Source: Neckera pumila (lineage: Eukaryota; Streptophyta; Bryopsida; Hypnales; Neckeraceae). Taken from it: a stretch of DNA of 64,000 bases. Where the stretch lies: the NCBI GenBank assembly GCA_963969595.1, contig OZ018416.1, forward strand, positions 3,798,065 through 3,862,064, in the 5' to 3' direction. Made by a program: the position numbers and the translations under genes. The notes beneath the pieces were generated by a model. The model searched no databases and was not told the origin of the DNA. It was given only the letters and a program-made list of their open reading frames with translations. How positions within the stretch are numbered: position 1 is the first letter of the stretch; every line of letters starts with the position of its first letter. Shown piece after piece: positions 1 to 10,716 of the stretch.

Positions 1-125
1 TCAAGCTAAGAACTCATCATTTACACAAATCCTCATTTCAAAGAGAAAAACATGTTTCAGCAAAGTTTGCCAGCACCGTCCTCGAGTCAAGACCAGCCCT
101 GAATAATATTACAGATTATCAACTA

Positions 126-2455
126 TCAAGTGGACTTGGAAGAATCTTGATCGGGAGTTTTCGGCGTGGCAATAGGAGTTGATGATATAGTCTCCTCCTT
201 TGGCGACTCATCAATAGCAGTACTGCTCTGATTCTCAGGCTCAGGATCCCTCGACTTGGAAATTTCTGATTCGAACTCCTTCGCAGCCTGCGTCAATAGG
301 AAACCATATTACAATCTAAGGTGAGCAAGCAAAGGACAGAAGCTGAGCAGGAGAACAGAAATGTGATCTGAACGTGAAAACCACATCCGGTAAACTCTTT
401 TGCCATTTATTAAGATCATTAAACTAAACAAGAAACGTGAGAAATTAGAGATGAATCATGCATAATTAACATCACATTTACAGTACCAGCCTGCATGGAC
501 ACAAGCTACGCAATCCGCATGGTACTCTCTCAATTAATACATTTCATGGAAGAGTTTTGAAATCATACTAAGAAGTCTATTCAAGTAACGATGAAGAGTG
601 GAGAACGACGCAAAAATGGCACTTACAAAGTTAGTGTTTCCATGAAAAACAAACCCAAAAGGTTAGCAATCTTGACAAAGGGCCTCTTCACATTAAAGGT
701 TAGAAGCTTTCAATTGCAAGTTTTCAACCAATGAGAAGACCAAGAAATGCAACTTTACACTCAAACTTTTAAGCCCAAGAGAGAATGATATGGACAATAC
801 TTTTGTTCTATGTGGCAAAACAGTGCACAAAATTTTGAGTTCTTCGGAAATGCGCTCAAGCCCATCTACAGGATCCTTGGGCCAAAAGGCTTATAGCAAA
901 TCATTTAAAAGAAGTCACATTATGAGCTACACCAATCTAAAAAACATACAAAAAACATAGATCAGATTGTCCCCCTTCCAAATTTAAATTGTCTGCAAAG
1001 GCCATGAACTCCAAAACCTGGCCTTTCAAAGACAAGTCGTGGACCATCGGATGTTTTCCTCAAAACTAAGTGTAAAGAGGGTCTCAAATACACATGGTCA
1101 GAACATGAAACTCTAGATCCAATTTCAAGAGCACTATAAATAGCCCTTTGAAAACTTTTTAGTTAATTTGTTCACTCAGTATCCAAACATTATATGCTAA
1201 GACAAGTTACATTCAATTGCCAACAAAACTGAATAGAAAGAATAGGCAGTCTAATAATAGGATAAATTCGCCAGTGCTTATTTGGACGCTTTCAGGTGCA
1301 TATACATACACTACTGAATCAAAGGGATAAGAGTTTCCAACGCATACCGTTTGGAAGCTCTTCACAGTCTTCCCAAGACTCTTGCCGATGGCAGGGAGCT
1401 GCTTAGGCCCAAATACAAGTGCAGCCACTCCAGCAATTACCGCAAGCTCAGGAACACCAAGTCCAAAAAGTCCTCGAACTGCCACTCGATCCTTGCGGCG
1501 CCATTCAACTCGCGGAGCAACAGTTCGCAGTGCGCTTCTCCCTTCGCAAAACGCAATGCTGGATGTGAATGAATGCACCTCTGCAAAAAGATCAACAAGC
1601 CAAACGGTGAGATTCACATTCAAGGGTACAGTAGGTTCACATTGAGGGGCAGAGGATTTTGAAACCATTAAGAGCCTGATCCCGTCCATTATACTGACCC
1701 CTGGTGTCAACAACTCCTCATCTATGCATATTCATGTCAACTTTCAACTAGCAGGTATGAACTTCAATTAACTAGGTTAACCTTCAGGTTGGATGAAAGC
1801 ATGATTCGGCTAAATATCTATGCCAGCTGATATTTGAAGGCAAATTGGTTGTCTACAACGATCTCTCAATACCCACTTTGAAATTGCATAAAAAAATCAT
1901 CCGTAGTGATAAAAAACTTAATCTCAAGAAAGTTCGGAGCATGCTCCCAAACTGATATCACCGCGTCTTTATAATCTCCCAAACATCCCATTCCTACAGA
2001 TGCTAAAATGCTTAATGTGATGCAAATAGTATCCTCTATCTTACCTACGCAAGGTAACGAGGACCTAATCTCAAACTCGAACATAACCGTCAACTTCTAG
2101 GTCTTCGTGAGACAGAGTTCTCGCAAATCACCAAGCGCTGAAACTATACTCCTCGTATACTAGGAGCTAGTCACAAACAGTCTACTACATCAAACCGGAC
2201 AAAGTGTGTTCCCACAAGGTCCCGAATTTCTGGGCAACTCTTTCAAACAAAAATGCGAGATGATAATGCTACAAAACCCATGCCAATTTCTTCAATTCAA
2301 CAGAAATTCTACAAAAGGCTAATCCTCAACCAAATTTGAAGGGATCTTTTCAGAAGACCTGATGAAACGAAGGCGGAAGGTAAGGCCACCCTCCGCGCCC
2401 CGGCGAAGGAGGAGGCGTTGAGGCCCGAGCTCACTCCTGCAGCTGCCATCGCCAT
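126..2455 (-). CDS. TATA: Sec-independent translocase subunit TatA/Tha4, chloroplast (3 exons)
   Basis: Small thylakoid subunit of the twin-arginine (delta-pH/cpTat) pathway; TatA homologues assemble with the Hcf106-TatC receptor to move folded proteins into the lumen. Proposed exons on the minus strand are 2359-2455, 1348-1580 and 126-287 (97+233+162 nt; 163 aa plus stop). Residues 1-67 look like a transit peptide, beginning MAMAAAGVSSG and rich in Ser, Ala and Arg. Residues 69-95 carry the TatA core: GLFGLGVPELAVIAG with the Pro-Glu pair at the membrane-helix start, VAALVFGPKQLP with the FGPK hinge, then the amphipathic helix AIGKSLGKTVKSFQT. The tail (111-163) is acidic and Ser/Pro-rich, as in Tha4. 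Exon 2 is bounded by clear AG and GT sites and phases agree. The first intron donor (GTCTTC) is weak, so the exon 1 end is the least certain part. The single TatA-type helix and length fit Tha4 better than Hcf106. Confidence 0.9.
288..1347 (-). other. TatA intron 2
   Basis: Intron of about 1.06 kb between the TatA core exon and the acidic-tail exon. It begins GTATGC on the minus strand (1347 downward) and ends TTGACGCAG (290-288). I see no embedded gene or element in it. Confidence 0.8.
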
Positions 2456-2730
2456 CGTCGTTCTTTGTTCTGAAAGGTCCGTTAGACAGAGTGTGCTGGG
2501 AGATGGCGATGGTCTAATTTGAAACCCTAATCGACATAACCAGTGAGAAAATGGTGCAACGAGGAGGGCCCAGGATAAGTCCTCTGCTGGGACACACGTC
2601 GAGAGGATCGAATGTGATCTTTACGGTATTCGCTCTTTCTCTTCACCATTTGCTCAGGAGAAGGGAAAGGAAAGCCGGAGGGAAAGAAAAGGAGGGAAGG
2701 AAATAAAATAAATAAAACTAGGGCTTAGTC
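2456..2730 (-). promoter_or_regulatory. TatA 5' leader and proximal promoter region
   Basis: Sequence upstream of the TatA start codon, bounded on the far side by an inverted-repeat element at 2731. It contains a purine-rich tract around 2655-2710 on the plus strand (pyrimidine-rich in the direction of transcription). No clear TATA box was located, so the transcription start is unknown. Confidence 0.35.
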
Positions 2731-2922
2731 ATTAGATGAGATTCGGGGGTCTTGGAGGGCTCCGAGTTCCCCCTGCTGTCTGACGTGGCACAGCGACTGC
2801 CACATCATTTTTATTTTTTTTATTTTTAAATTCTGACACCTCCTTACCGGCATTCACTGAATCTGGGCAGATCATGGAACGGACCTAAAACGGCCCTCCA
2901 AGACCCCCGAATATCATCTAAT
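2731..2922. mobile_element. MITE-like element with 30 bp terminal inverted repeats
   Basis: A 192 bp segment bounded by 30 bp inverted repeats with one mismatch; each end begins ATTAGATGA, continues ATTCGGGGGTCTTGGAGGGC, and the variable base lies between. An inner stem TGACGTGGCA/TGCCACATCA follows at about 2781-2808. It lies about 275 bp upstream of the TatA start codon. No target-site duplication could be fixed, so the superfamily is unknown. Confidence 0.75.
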
Positions 2923-3164
2923 TTTGTATTGCTGCACACAACCATAGATGATTGTGTTTCAAGGAAGATGATTGTTTTTAAAATTCCGTTAGCATCAACA
3001 AAGAATAAGAAACAAAGAATAAGAAACACTCAACGATAACAACAACAATAAGAAAATTTCTTTTTTCTCAACAACACCTCCAATGCCTCCAATATCCAAA
3101 GTTCCATAATTCAATTTAGGTAAATCATCAATGGAATATATAAAATAAAATAAAATAAAATAAA

Positions 3165-3247
3165 AAGTAGGAGGGCCACAAAGAGCTTGCATTCTAAAAG
3201 TGTTCTCTAACACAAAGGTACATTTTACTTTCTAGACCTCCTACCTT
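3165..3247. repeat. Short hairpin element, GTAGGAGG ends
   Basis: An 83 bp segment with inverted ends AAGTAGGAGGGCC and AAGGTAGGAGGTCT (reverse complement of the right end). Its ends match those of the 143 bp element at 57126-57268, which suggests a dispersed miniature element. An (AAAAT)n-like tract lies directly to the left. Confidence 0.4.
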
Positions 3248-4171
3248 AGCTGGAAGAAGAAGAAAAGAATTCCAACCATTTTGTTTGCATAAATTAAGAA
3301 AAAGTTCATAGTGGATCCTGCTACTACTTACTTGTAAATAGAAGCGTTACTCCATTATTACATAACTACATAACTTCAATGGAGGCCATTTAAGGACATA
3401 TAAAATTTTCTCATGATGAAAAAGAGACAAGTTCTTTTCAATAACATGGGATTGCCTAAGCATAATGGAGCACTTCTATTTAACCCTTTCATTGAACATG
3501 GTTGACTACAATCCAAGCATTCAACATTCAAATTCATTATTGCAAAAACAAAGCCCCATTATAAGAGATAACATACCTTCCCACTCCCGTGGCTCAGCAC
3601 GTTATTTTTTATGAAACAGCCGTGTTTTTGCTTTACCTAGTCAATACCTCCATGAAGAAAGGTGCTCTAGTTGTGGTATGTAGGATTTGTTATTGTAAAT
3701 ATTTTTGATATTATTGTTGTCATCATTGTTGTTGTAAATACTATTATTGAGTGTATTTGTTTCATTATAAATTTTGTTTATATATGTCATGGTACAGGAT
3801 AATATTTAATTGTTATGGGACATCTTGTATAATTGGTGGTGTCTGGTTGTTTTAAAATCTAAATATCATTAATAATATATATGCAAAATATAGAATGGCA
3901 ATTTTATTTCTATTATTGAAAGTTGTTTTGATGGTCACAGTAGATATATTAAATGTGTTCAATAGCCCTTGTATTGATGTTTTTTGAGTAGTGCCTTGTG
4001 TATCAATAGTGGTAATACAAAACCCATAAGAGCTTGAATAGCAGTCTTGAGGAATTTTCATCTCATCAAACTTTAGGGCCACATTTCTATATTTGAATCT
4101 CTTATTTGTTCCATCTAAGAAACACACCATTTTGCCTTTCAAACAATCACAATATGATTATTTTCAAAAAT
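3248..4171. other. Intergenic, no gene recognised
   Basis: AT-rich DNA between the small hairpin element and the chromovirus. An open frame of 96 codons on the minus strand (3852-4142) resembles nothing I know and has no supporting splice or promoter context. A low-complexity stretch rich in TTGTTG and ATTATTG lies around 3690-3760. Confidence 0.5.
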
Positions 4172-4176
4172 AAAAA

Positions 4177-4615
4177 TGTCACAACTGCGTCCAATGGGAC
4201 AAAGACACCACGTCGATACCACTGAAGGAGGGAAGGAAGTTAGCAAATGGTTATCTGGAGGCGGTTAGAAGTCTAGGAATAAAGCCCAGTGAGGGGGGCG
4301 ATGTCCCTCACTCGACATATTCTCAATACCTAGCAAGTTCATGACCGCGCTATGTTTCTCACAACGTATGATTCTTGTTTGATCTATCTCTGTGGATAAT
4401 GGTGGTTTGAGTGATGGGATCAGAAAGAGGGAGTCCACGGAGAGAGATGGATTCTGGGTCGGAGGGGCTTTGGCAGGATTCTCGGGGCCCGTGAAGGTCG
4501 CAGCACAAAGGGAAGACTTGCACGTCACGGTGGGGCCTCACACAATTGCAGGGAGAGGACGGATGGGGACCACCCCGGAGGCATCGGCAGTGAGCTTGAG
4601 GTACGAGTCTTGACA
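4177..4615 (+). repeat. 5' LTR of chromovirus
   Basis: 439 bp long terminal repeat starting TGTCACAACTGCG and ending CGAGTCTTGACA. It pairs with 10717-11153. Open frames seen on the opposite strand of both LTRs are incidental. Confidence 0.9.
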
Positions 4616-4707
4616 TTATGTCAAGTCACCGAGCTACTCTTGCTTCCGAGGCAAACTTGGTTCGATGATGTAGACTGGTGGCGTGTGGGATCCGGTCGAG
4701 AAATTTT

Positions 4708-4720
4708 TGGTGCTAGAGCC
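4708..4720 (+). other. Displaced primer-binding-site-like sequence
   Basis: TGGTGCTAGAGCC resembles the initiator-tRNA-Met primer site common in plant Gypsy elements (TGGTATCAGAGCC) with three mismatches. It lies 92 bp inside the LTR end instead of next to it, so either the LTR boundary differs from the repeat boundary or the match is chance. Confidence 0.3.
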
Positions 4721-5179
4721 TGACACCCTATTGCGGCAACCTGCGCGGGATGCACACGCGACGGACAGCTTGCAGGTCGATCGGCGCGGAACTCTGGGAG
4801 CGCATGTGGTCGAAGCTGGTCACCCTGGACTGGTGAAGGAGGAAGTGAGTGCGACAAGGATGGTGAGGATCGGGAGGCTTGGCTCCGAGGACTGGGGGAT
4901 AAGCGGCGTGAACAGTGCTTTCTGGAGGGCACGTACTTTGCAGCAAGGATGACCTGCAGCAACAACGCGAGGATCCGGACGGTTTGCAATTAAATGGGCG
5001 GGGTCACGAAGGGCTTGCCTCCAGCAGGTAGGATGGACATTTGGCAAAGCAGATGGCCGTCTTGGTACGCCAGGACACCCGTAGTTTGAGAATTTTGTTT
5101 GAAGGTCGGGAAGCCTGAAATTACGAGAAGAGTTCTTTCGGTCGGGTGATGAATCAGGGAGACTGCAACAAGGGGATTG

Positions 5180-5358
5180 GGCAACCAATGCCAGAAGAAA
5201 TGGAGCCTGAGTGGGTAAATTTTATTCAATAGCAAGTGCAAGCGGTACTCCAAACAGCAATTCCCCATCTGGTACAGCAGATTGCGGAGCATGCTGCAGC
5301 ACGGTCGAGGCCGGCATCTCCGTCCTCATCAAGGGGAGTGAACAATCCGATACCATTG
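5180..5358 (+). pseudogene. Chromovirus gag N-terminal remnant
   Basis: A short gag-like frame just before the CACTA-type insertion encodes a Gln/Ala-rich stretch (QAVLQTAIPHLVQQIAEHAA) followed by RSRPASPSSSRG. This resembles the N-terminal and linker parts of Gypsy gag polyproteins. At least one in-frame stop lies just upstream (near 5230). The central capsid-like gag domain is not found on either side of the insertion. Confidence 0.5.
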
Positions 5359-6553
5359 CACTATAAGAAAACCATGTTTTTGGCAATCCTTTACCTCTAA
5401 CGTGCGATGTCCAATAAAACATGAAGATTTCAAAGGACATTTGATCCGACAAGGTAAATTTTTGTGAACGTTGCAGAGAACACTGGCTTTTTACTATAAA
5501 TCTAAGTTGGGTTATCATTGACGTTGACGTTGTATTTGACATGATTGAAATTATGCTGATGTTGTTTGGGACGTCCAAAAAAATAGAGATTGCCAAGTCA
5601 GCAAATAGGTCCATTTTGTCTATGGATAAATTAGTAAAAATTACTAAGGGCAATGATAAAATGTTGACCATATTAAAAAATTTAGGGGAAGGGCAGCCAC
5701 ATGGCATACTTTGCAAAAAAAGGATAATGGATGGATGTGCACCATGGATGAAAAGAGATGGTCTTTATACTGTGGGGTGGTAGGAAGTGAAACAATCAAT
5801 GTAGGATATGTAAAGCAAGAGTTGTGTTCAATGTAAAATGTCTGAAATAACATGCTCCAGATGTCTGAACGAACATCTACATGTTTGAAACAACGTCTAG
5901 ACATCTAAAACAATGTCAAAACTTACAATGGTTAAGTTCCCATATTTTAGTTCTCCCATATCTTTTGTCTCACCATGGACAGACAATGAAAATAAATAGG
6001 ACCTCTTAATCCTTAATTTTCACTAACTCTTGATGGTAGATTGTAAGTTTTATTTAATTCTTGTCGAATTCTTGTCATTTTGATTGTTTTTTTATTTCTT
6101 TATTTCTTTAAATAATTTTTTTCTACTGACCTTGGCCTATGGGTACAATATGCAGCAATTGATGTCCCAAAAAACGTCTAAGTAGATGTCTAAATTGACA
6201 TTTAAAAAAAAAACATTAAAATTTTTTAACAGCATAAAAGTATGCTGACAAGGCATGCCACGTTAGATATTGGCGGATCCATGTCACTTTTTCCTTGGTC
6301 CACGTCAGCAACAAATCGGATGAATTTTTTTCCTATGTGGCACTGCCTGCCCACGTGGTGCTTACTTGGAGCTGAGTTGTCCGCCAAATGGTACACTTTG
6401 GGGACCTTGAAAAAGCATGTCATGTGTGATGTCAAAAAAAAAACAAGGCCAAATTAGGCATGTTGATGGAGATTCATGACGTTTTTTGCCTGTCAACTAT
6501 GACGCGATTTTAGGTGACATCTACGTTGACAACGTCCATGTCAAAATGAACAG
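5359..6553 (+). mobile_element. CACTA-like DNA transposon fragment inserted in gag
   Basis: The segment starts CACTATAAGAAAACC, a good match to the CACTACAAGAAAA ends of plant En/Spm (CACTA) elements. Short GACGTT/AACGTC motifs recur at 5521-5535, 5897-5902, 6173-6178, 6478-6483 and 6518-6536, as expected for subterminal repeats. Non-gag sequence replaces the central gag domain. The right end is not conserved: no CACTA-type terminus is visible near 6553, where a gag-like frame resumes. TTG stands at both 5356-5358 and 6554-6556, which could be a 3 bp duplication or chance. No transposase frame was recognised. Confidence 0.5.
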
Positions 6554-6874
6554 TTGTGGACTTGTCGCCAAAATCGACGTCCACCGGCTCCATCCTCGCA
6601 CTTACGAGATCATGTCGGGCGATTCCAAGCTCCTCAAGGAAGGGCCGGGCCGGTGCCAATGGACATTGACGCCGTCTTTGCAACAACCGCTATGGCAAAG
6701 ACGGCGGCGGATCACTTAGAATATCAAAGGCAGGGAAAATGCTGGGTGTGTGGATTGTCTAGGCACATACGGGCAAAATGTCCCACCAACCCTTCCAAAC
6801 CCTTTTCTCTTGCAATTATGAGAGTGGAAGACGATGCGATCAGTGGAGTGGGAAAAGGTCAAGCCTGGGACTGA
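6554..6874 (+). pseudogene. Chromovirus gag C-terminal remnant with CCHC zinc knuckle
   Basis: Open frame ending the gag region. A Pro/Arg-rich linker (RAGPVPMDIDAV) leads to one CCHC knuckle, CWVCGLSRHIRAKC, of spacing C-x2-C-x4-H-x4-C, which binds RNA during packaging. The next domain is read in a different frame and overlaps from about 6778, so gag and pol were either linked by a shift or the frame has decayed. Confidence 0.8.
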
Positions 6875-8166
6875 AGCCCTTCATTCGATACCTGGGCGCA
6901 CCTCAAACGGCGGCAAGTGCAATCTCCAAGTGGGACTTGGTTGACGAACCTTCTTCATCTCGGCAACCATGGCAGCTGGATGGAGCCGCCACACCACACT
7001 ACTTGCGTGCCACCACGGAGCCAGGAGCGCATCTAACAATGGATGCTCGTATTAATTCATTCACGATGACTACCCTAGTGGATTCAGCAGCCACCAGAGT
7101 CTTTATGCATCGAGATTTTGCTCAAAATTGTGGCGCGGAAATTTGAGCTAAATTAACTCCATGAGAAGTCAAGGTCATAGACGGTAGAGTTATAAACTCC
7201 GGCCTTCTTACTCATGAAGCAACATTCAACTTGACAATAGGGACTCATTGGAAAACAATGGTTGCGGATTTTACCAATACCGGTCGCTACCGATGTATTT
7301 TGGGGACGCCATGGCTGGTTTGCCACGACCCCACAATTCGCTGGTCCCAAAATCAAGTGCTTTTTGACTCAAAGTATTGCAAGCAGCATTGCTTGCAGCC
7401 AACAATCCCAGTCTCGGGGTCCATGGTGGCTTCAACTGTGCAGCCACGGGAGGAGAGACCCACTACAGTATTCCGGGAAATAAATCCCTTATGTGCTAGA
7501 CAACAGTCTTTGAAGCAGCCCCAGCCCGACCAGACATCTCAATTGATGAAGACCGGACAATTCCAATTGGTGGCACCAAAACATGCCCTAGTATCAGCAC
7601 CAGCATTCCGCTTGTCAGCCAAACAAGCTGAGTTGTATGTGCTAGAGATCTTAGAGTTAAAAGGAGAGAAAGAGGCTAAAGAGCGGCTTCATCAACAGAT
7701 TCTCAAAGAATATCAAGATTTATTGGATGTTTTTAGTGAAAAAGCCTCCAACAAGTTACCCAACCATAGTGGGTTGGATATGAAAATAGAGTTCAAAGAA
7801 GGGCGCGAACCTCGTAATACCGGATTGCAGCTAATGTCCCCAGTGGAGCTCAAAGAACTCCGACGATACTTGGAGGAAAATTTAGGCAAAGGTTGGATTC
7901 AGCGCTGTAAATCTCTGGTCTCGGCTTCCATTGTGTTTGCACAAAAGAAGGACGGGTCCATCCATGTTTGTGTTGATTATAGGAATTTGAATCAAGTCAC
8001 AATTAAAAACCAGTACCCTCTTCCTCTTATTCCGGATTTAATAGATCGATTGGCAGGATCAAAAATATTTACAAAGTTAGATATAAGACAAGCTTATCAT
8101 CGAGTGCGGATGGCAATGGGCCATGAATTTAAGACAGCCTTAAAACTTGTTATGCATTATTTGAAT
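6778..8166 (+). pseudogene. Chromovirus protease and N-terminal reverse transcriptase (broken)
   Basis: One reading frame carries the aspartic protease active-site region LVDSAATRVFMH (normally D-S/T-G; here Ala replaces Gly) and the C-terminal protease motif ILGTPWL near 7297-7317, then the RT start with FAQKKDGSIHVCVDYRNLN and KLDIRQAYHRVRM. An in-frame TGA lies at 7144-7146. After GHEFKTAL the RT continues in another frame (about 8145-8168), so a small indel broke the gene there. Confidence 0.9.
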
Positions 8167-8168
8167 AC

Positions 8169-9050
8169 TTGGTCATGCCATTTGGCTTCACCAATGCACC
8201 CGCCCAGTTCCAAGCACACATGCAAAATATTTTTTATGATCTATTGGACATCTCAGTGGTAATTTACTTAGACGATATTCTTATTTTTTTGAAAGATTTA
8301 AAAGAACATCAAGAAATTGTCCAAGAAGTTCTACAACAATTGCATCGGCATGGCCTTTTTGCCAAAGCATCCAAGTGTCAATTTCACCAAACTTCCGTGG
8401 AATTTTTGGGAATGTAGGTCTCACAAAATGGCCTCAAAATGTGTCAAGACAAGGTCCAAGCAATTCAAGAATGGCCCACCCCAAAGACAGTGAAGGAGGT
8501 CCAAGCTTTCCTTGGTTTTGCTAATTTTTACCGCTGTTTTATCTACGACTATTCAAGAATTACCGTCCCTCTTACTTCACTGACACGGGAAGATCAACGC
8601 TTCGAATGGACTTCGTCAGCAGATGAGGCATTCAAAGAACTCCGGTCTTGCTTCACTAGGGCGCCCGTGCTAATTCACCCAAATTTTGAACATCATTTTG
8701 TAGTGGAAACTGACGCATCTGATAATGCTATAGGAACTATTTTGTCACAACGAGGGGAGGATGGGCATTTACACCCATGCGCATATCAAAGCTCTAAAAT
8801 GCAACCGGCGGAGCGAAATAATGACTTATACGACAAAGAATTGTTGAGCATCGTCCTTGCATTCTAGGAATGGCGCGTTTATCTTGGAGGGGTCCCACAT
8901 CAAACTCAAGTCATTTCTAATCATAAGAACCTTGAACATTTTCTAACAACCAAGCAGCTCAATTGACGACAAGCGCGATGGTCCGAGCAACTCTCGGCAT
9001 TCAATTTTGAGATCCACCACCGACCCGGAACATTAAATGGACGCGCAAAT
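8169..9050 (+). pseudogene. Chromovirus RT catalytic core and RNase H (broken)
   Basis: Continuation after the frameshift. MPFGFTNAPAQFQ and the catalytic YLDD box (codons at 8265-8276) belong to the RT palm; the RNase H follows with VVETDASDNAIGTILSQ and the end motif near FEIHHRPGTLNGRA. Stops interrupt the frame at 8415-8417, 8865-8867 and near 8963. Confidence 0.9.
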
Positions 9051-10178
9051 ATGCTTTCAAGGCGCCCCAATATTCTTGAAGATTCCTCGGAAGAATTTAA
9101 ACCGCTATTATGTCTAGCAGCCATGGAAGCCTGTGAGCCAGTTTGGACTGATGCTCAAATTATTGACCATATTAAGATAGCCACGACGCACGACATGACA
9201 CTTAAGCCAATATTGGCATTCTTCACAAATAACCCCGACCGGTCACCAGTCAATATCCGCCGGCGATTTCAAGACTATAGATTTACTAATGGCATACTTT
9301 ATTTTCAAAACGCAATTTTTGTACCAGATGACAAAGATATACAACAACAAATACCACACTTTAGACACGACACCCCAACAGCAGGCCATCAAGGCCAAGC
9401 CAAAACTATGGATCTCGTAGCAAGAACTTTTTGTTGGCCCACGCTACGGAAGTATGTTCATCAATATGTCAACGGTTGCGATTTGTGCCAGTATTCGAAG
9501 CCCACTCATCATGCCCGATATGGAATGCTACAGCCTATTTTGATGGCGGATGCACCATGGAAACGAGTCTCCGCTGATTTTGTTGTTAAATTACCGGATA
9601 GAAATGGATTTGACTCCATTATGGTGGTAGTCGACAAAAATACCAAATTAGCACATTTTATCCCGACGATTGAAACAATTGACTCCTCCGCCACAGCGAC
9701 ACTCTACCTTCACCATGTATGGAAACATCATGGGACCTCTGAAAAAATTATATCTGATCGTGGACCAGTGTTCATCTCCAAATTCACAAAACGACTATAT
9801 GAACTTCTGTGCATTTGCCCTGCTCCAGTGACGGCTTTTCATCCACAATCAGATGGCCAAACGGAAAGGGTGAATCAGGTACTAGAGCAGTTCCTGCGTA
9901 TATTCACGACGCAACGACAGGACGACTGGGCTGATCTCCTCTTGGTAGCGGAATTTGCCTACAATAATTCAATCCACTTGGCTACGGGCTTTTCACCTTT
10001 TTACGCCACTTATGGATACCATCCAGCCTTGTCATTTGTTATGCCGTCAACTTCAACTGTCCCAGCAGCAAAAGATCAAATTCAACTCCTCAAAGAAATA
10101 CATGAAGAAGTTAAATCCATGATTAAAATCGTTGGATACCAAGCCAAGCGAAACTATGACTGTGGCGTGCAATTGTAG
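9051..10178 (+). pseudogene. Chromovirus integrase
   Basis: Long open frame. The HHCC zinc-binding region (HDTPTAGH then CDLC) is followed by the DDE catalytic core: Asp in RVSADFVVKLP, Asp in IISDRGPVF, and Glu in DGQTERVNQ. The stretch AEFAYNNSIHLATGFSPF is conserved in chromoviral integrases. A TAG at 10176-10178 ends the open frame early; the coding sequence continues in frame beyond it. Wording of the core is closest, by eye, to fungal and bryophyte Tcn1-like elements. Confidence 0.92.
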
Positions 10179-10690
10179 CCTTCTTTCCAAATAGACAAAA
10201 AAGTGTTACTTTGTTGTGATAATATTTCTACAACAGCTCCGACCAAAAAACTAGCATCTAAGTTTTTGGGACCATTCCCCATTATTGCTAAATTATTTGA
10301 CTTAGTCTATCGACTTAAATTACCTAAGACTCTCCGTATTCACAATGTATTCCACATATCCTTGCTAGAGAAATATCGAACAGACACCATTCTAGGTCGC
10401 AAACAAAGACCACCTCCACCCATCGTCACTCCCGAAGGAGATATGGAGTGGGAGGTCAATAAAATCTTGGATTCTTGACTAGCCGGGCGATGGAGAAAAC
10501 TTCAATATTTTGTTGCCTGGGAGGAATATGGACCCAAGGAAAACTCATGGGAGCCGGTACAAAATTTGTACAATGTGCCAAATGTAGTTGCTGAATTTCA
10601 CCACCGTCATCCTAATGCACCGGGGCGACACAACCCCACTTTATTTCAAAGATCGAACCAACGACTCATACAGTGTGCCAAATTCACGCT
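10179..10690 (+). pseudogene. Integrase GPY/F module and chromodomain
   Basis: In-frame continuation. FLGPFPIIAKL and LPKTLRIHNVFHISLLE form the GPY/F module that ends chromoviral integrases. Then a chromodomain: WEVNKILDS, a TGA at 10476-10478, and in the same frame LQYFVAWEEYGPKENSWEP. Chromodomains bind histone marks and steer insertion into heterochromatin. The aromatic residues Tyr/Phe and Trp of the fold are visible. Confidence 0.88.
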
Positions 10691-10692
10691 AT

Positions 10693-10713
10693 GAAGGGAT
10701 GGGGAGGGGGGGA
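10693..10713 (+). other. Polypurine tract of chromovirus
   Basis: A purine run containing GGGGAGGGGGGGA directly before the 3' LTR (start 10717); primes plus-strand DNA synthesis in LTR retrotransposons. Confidence 0.85.
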
Positions 10714-10716
10714 TAA

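Noticed and set aside
1351..1645. Plus-strand open frames over the TatA core exon
   Set aside because: They are the complement of a conserved exon; the minus strand reads the TatA motif with correct splice sites.
3852..4142. Minus-strand frame of 96 codons left of the chromovirus
   Set aside because: No recognisable domain, AT-driven amino-acid content at its C-terminus, no gene context.
4265..4989. Several minus-strand frames of 70-120 codons in the 5' LTR and leader
   Set aside because: The same frames recur in the 3' LTR, show no protein family features, and reflect LTR composition.
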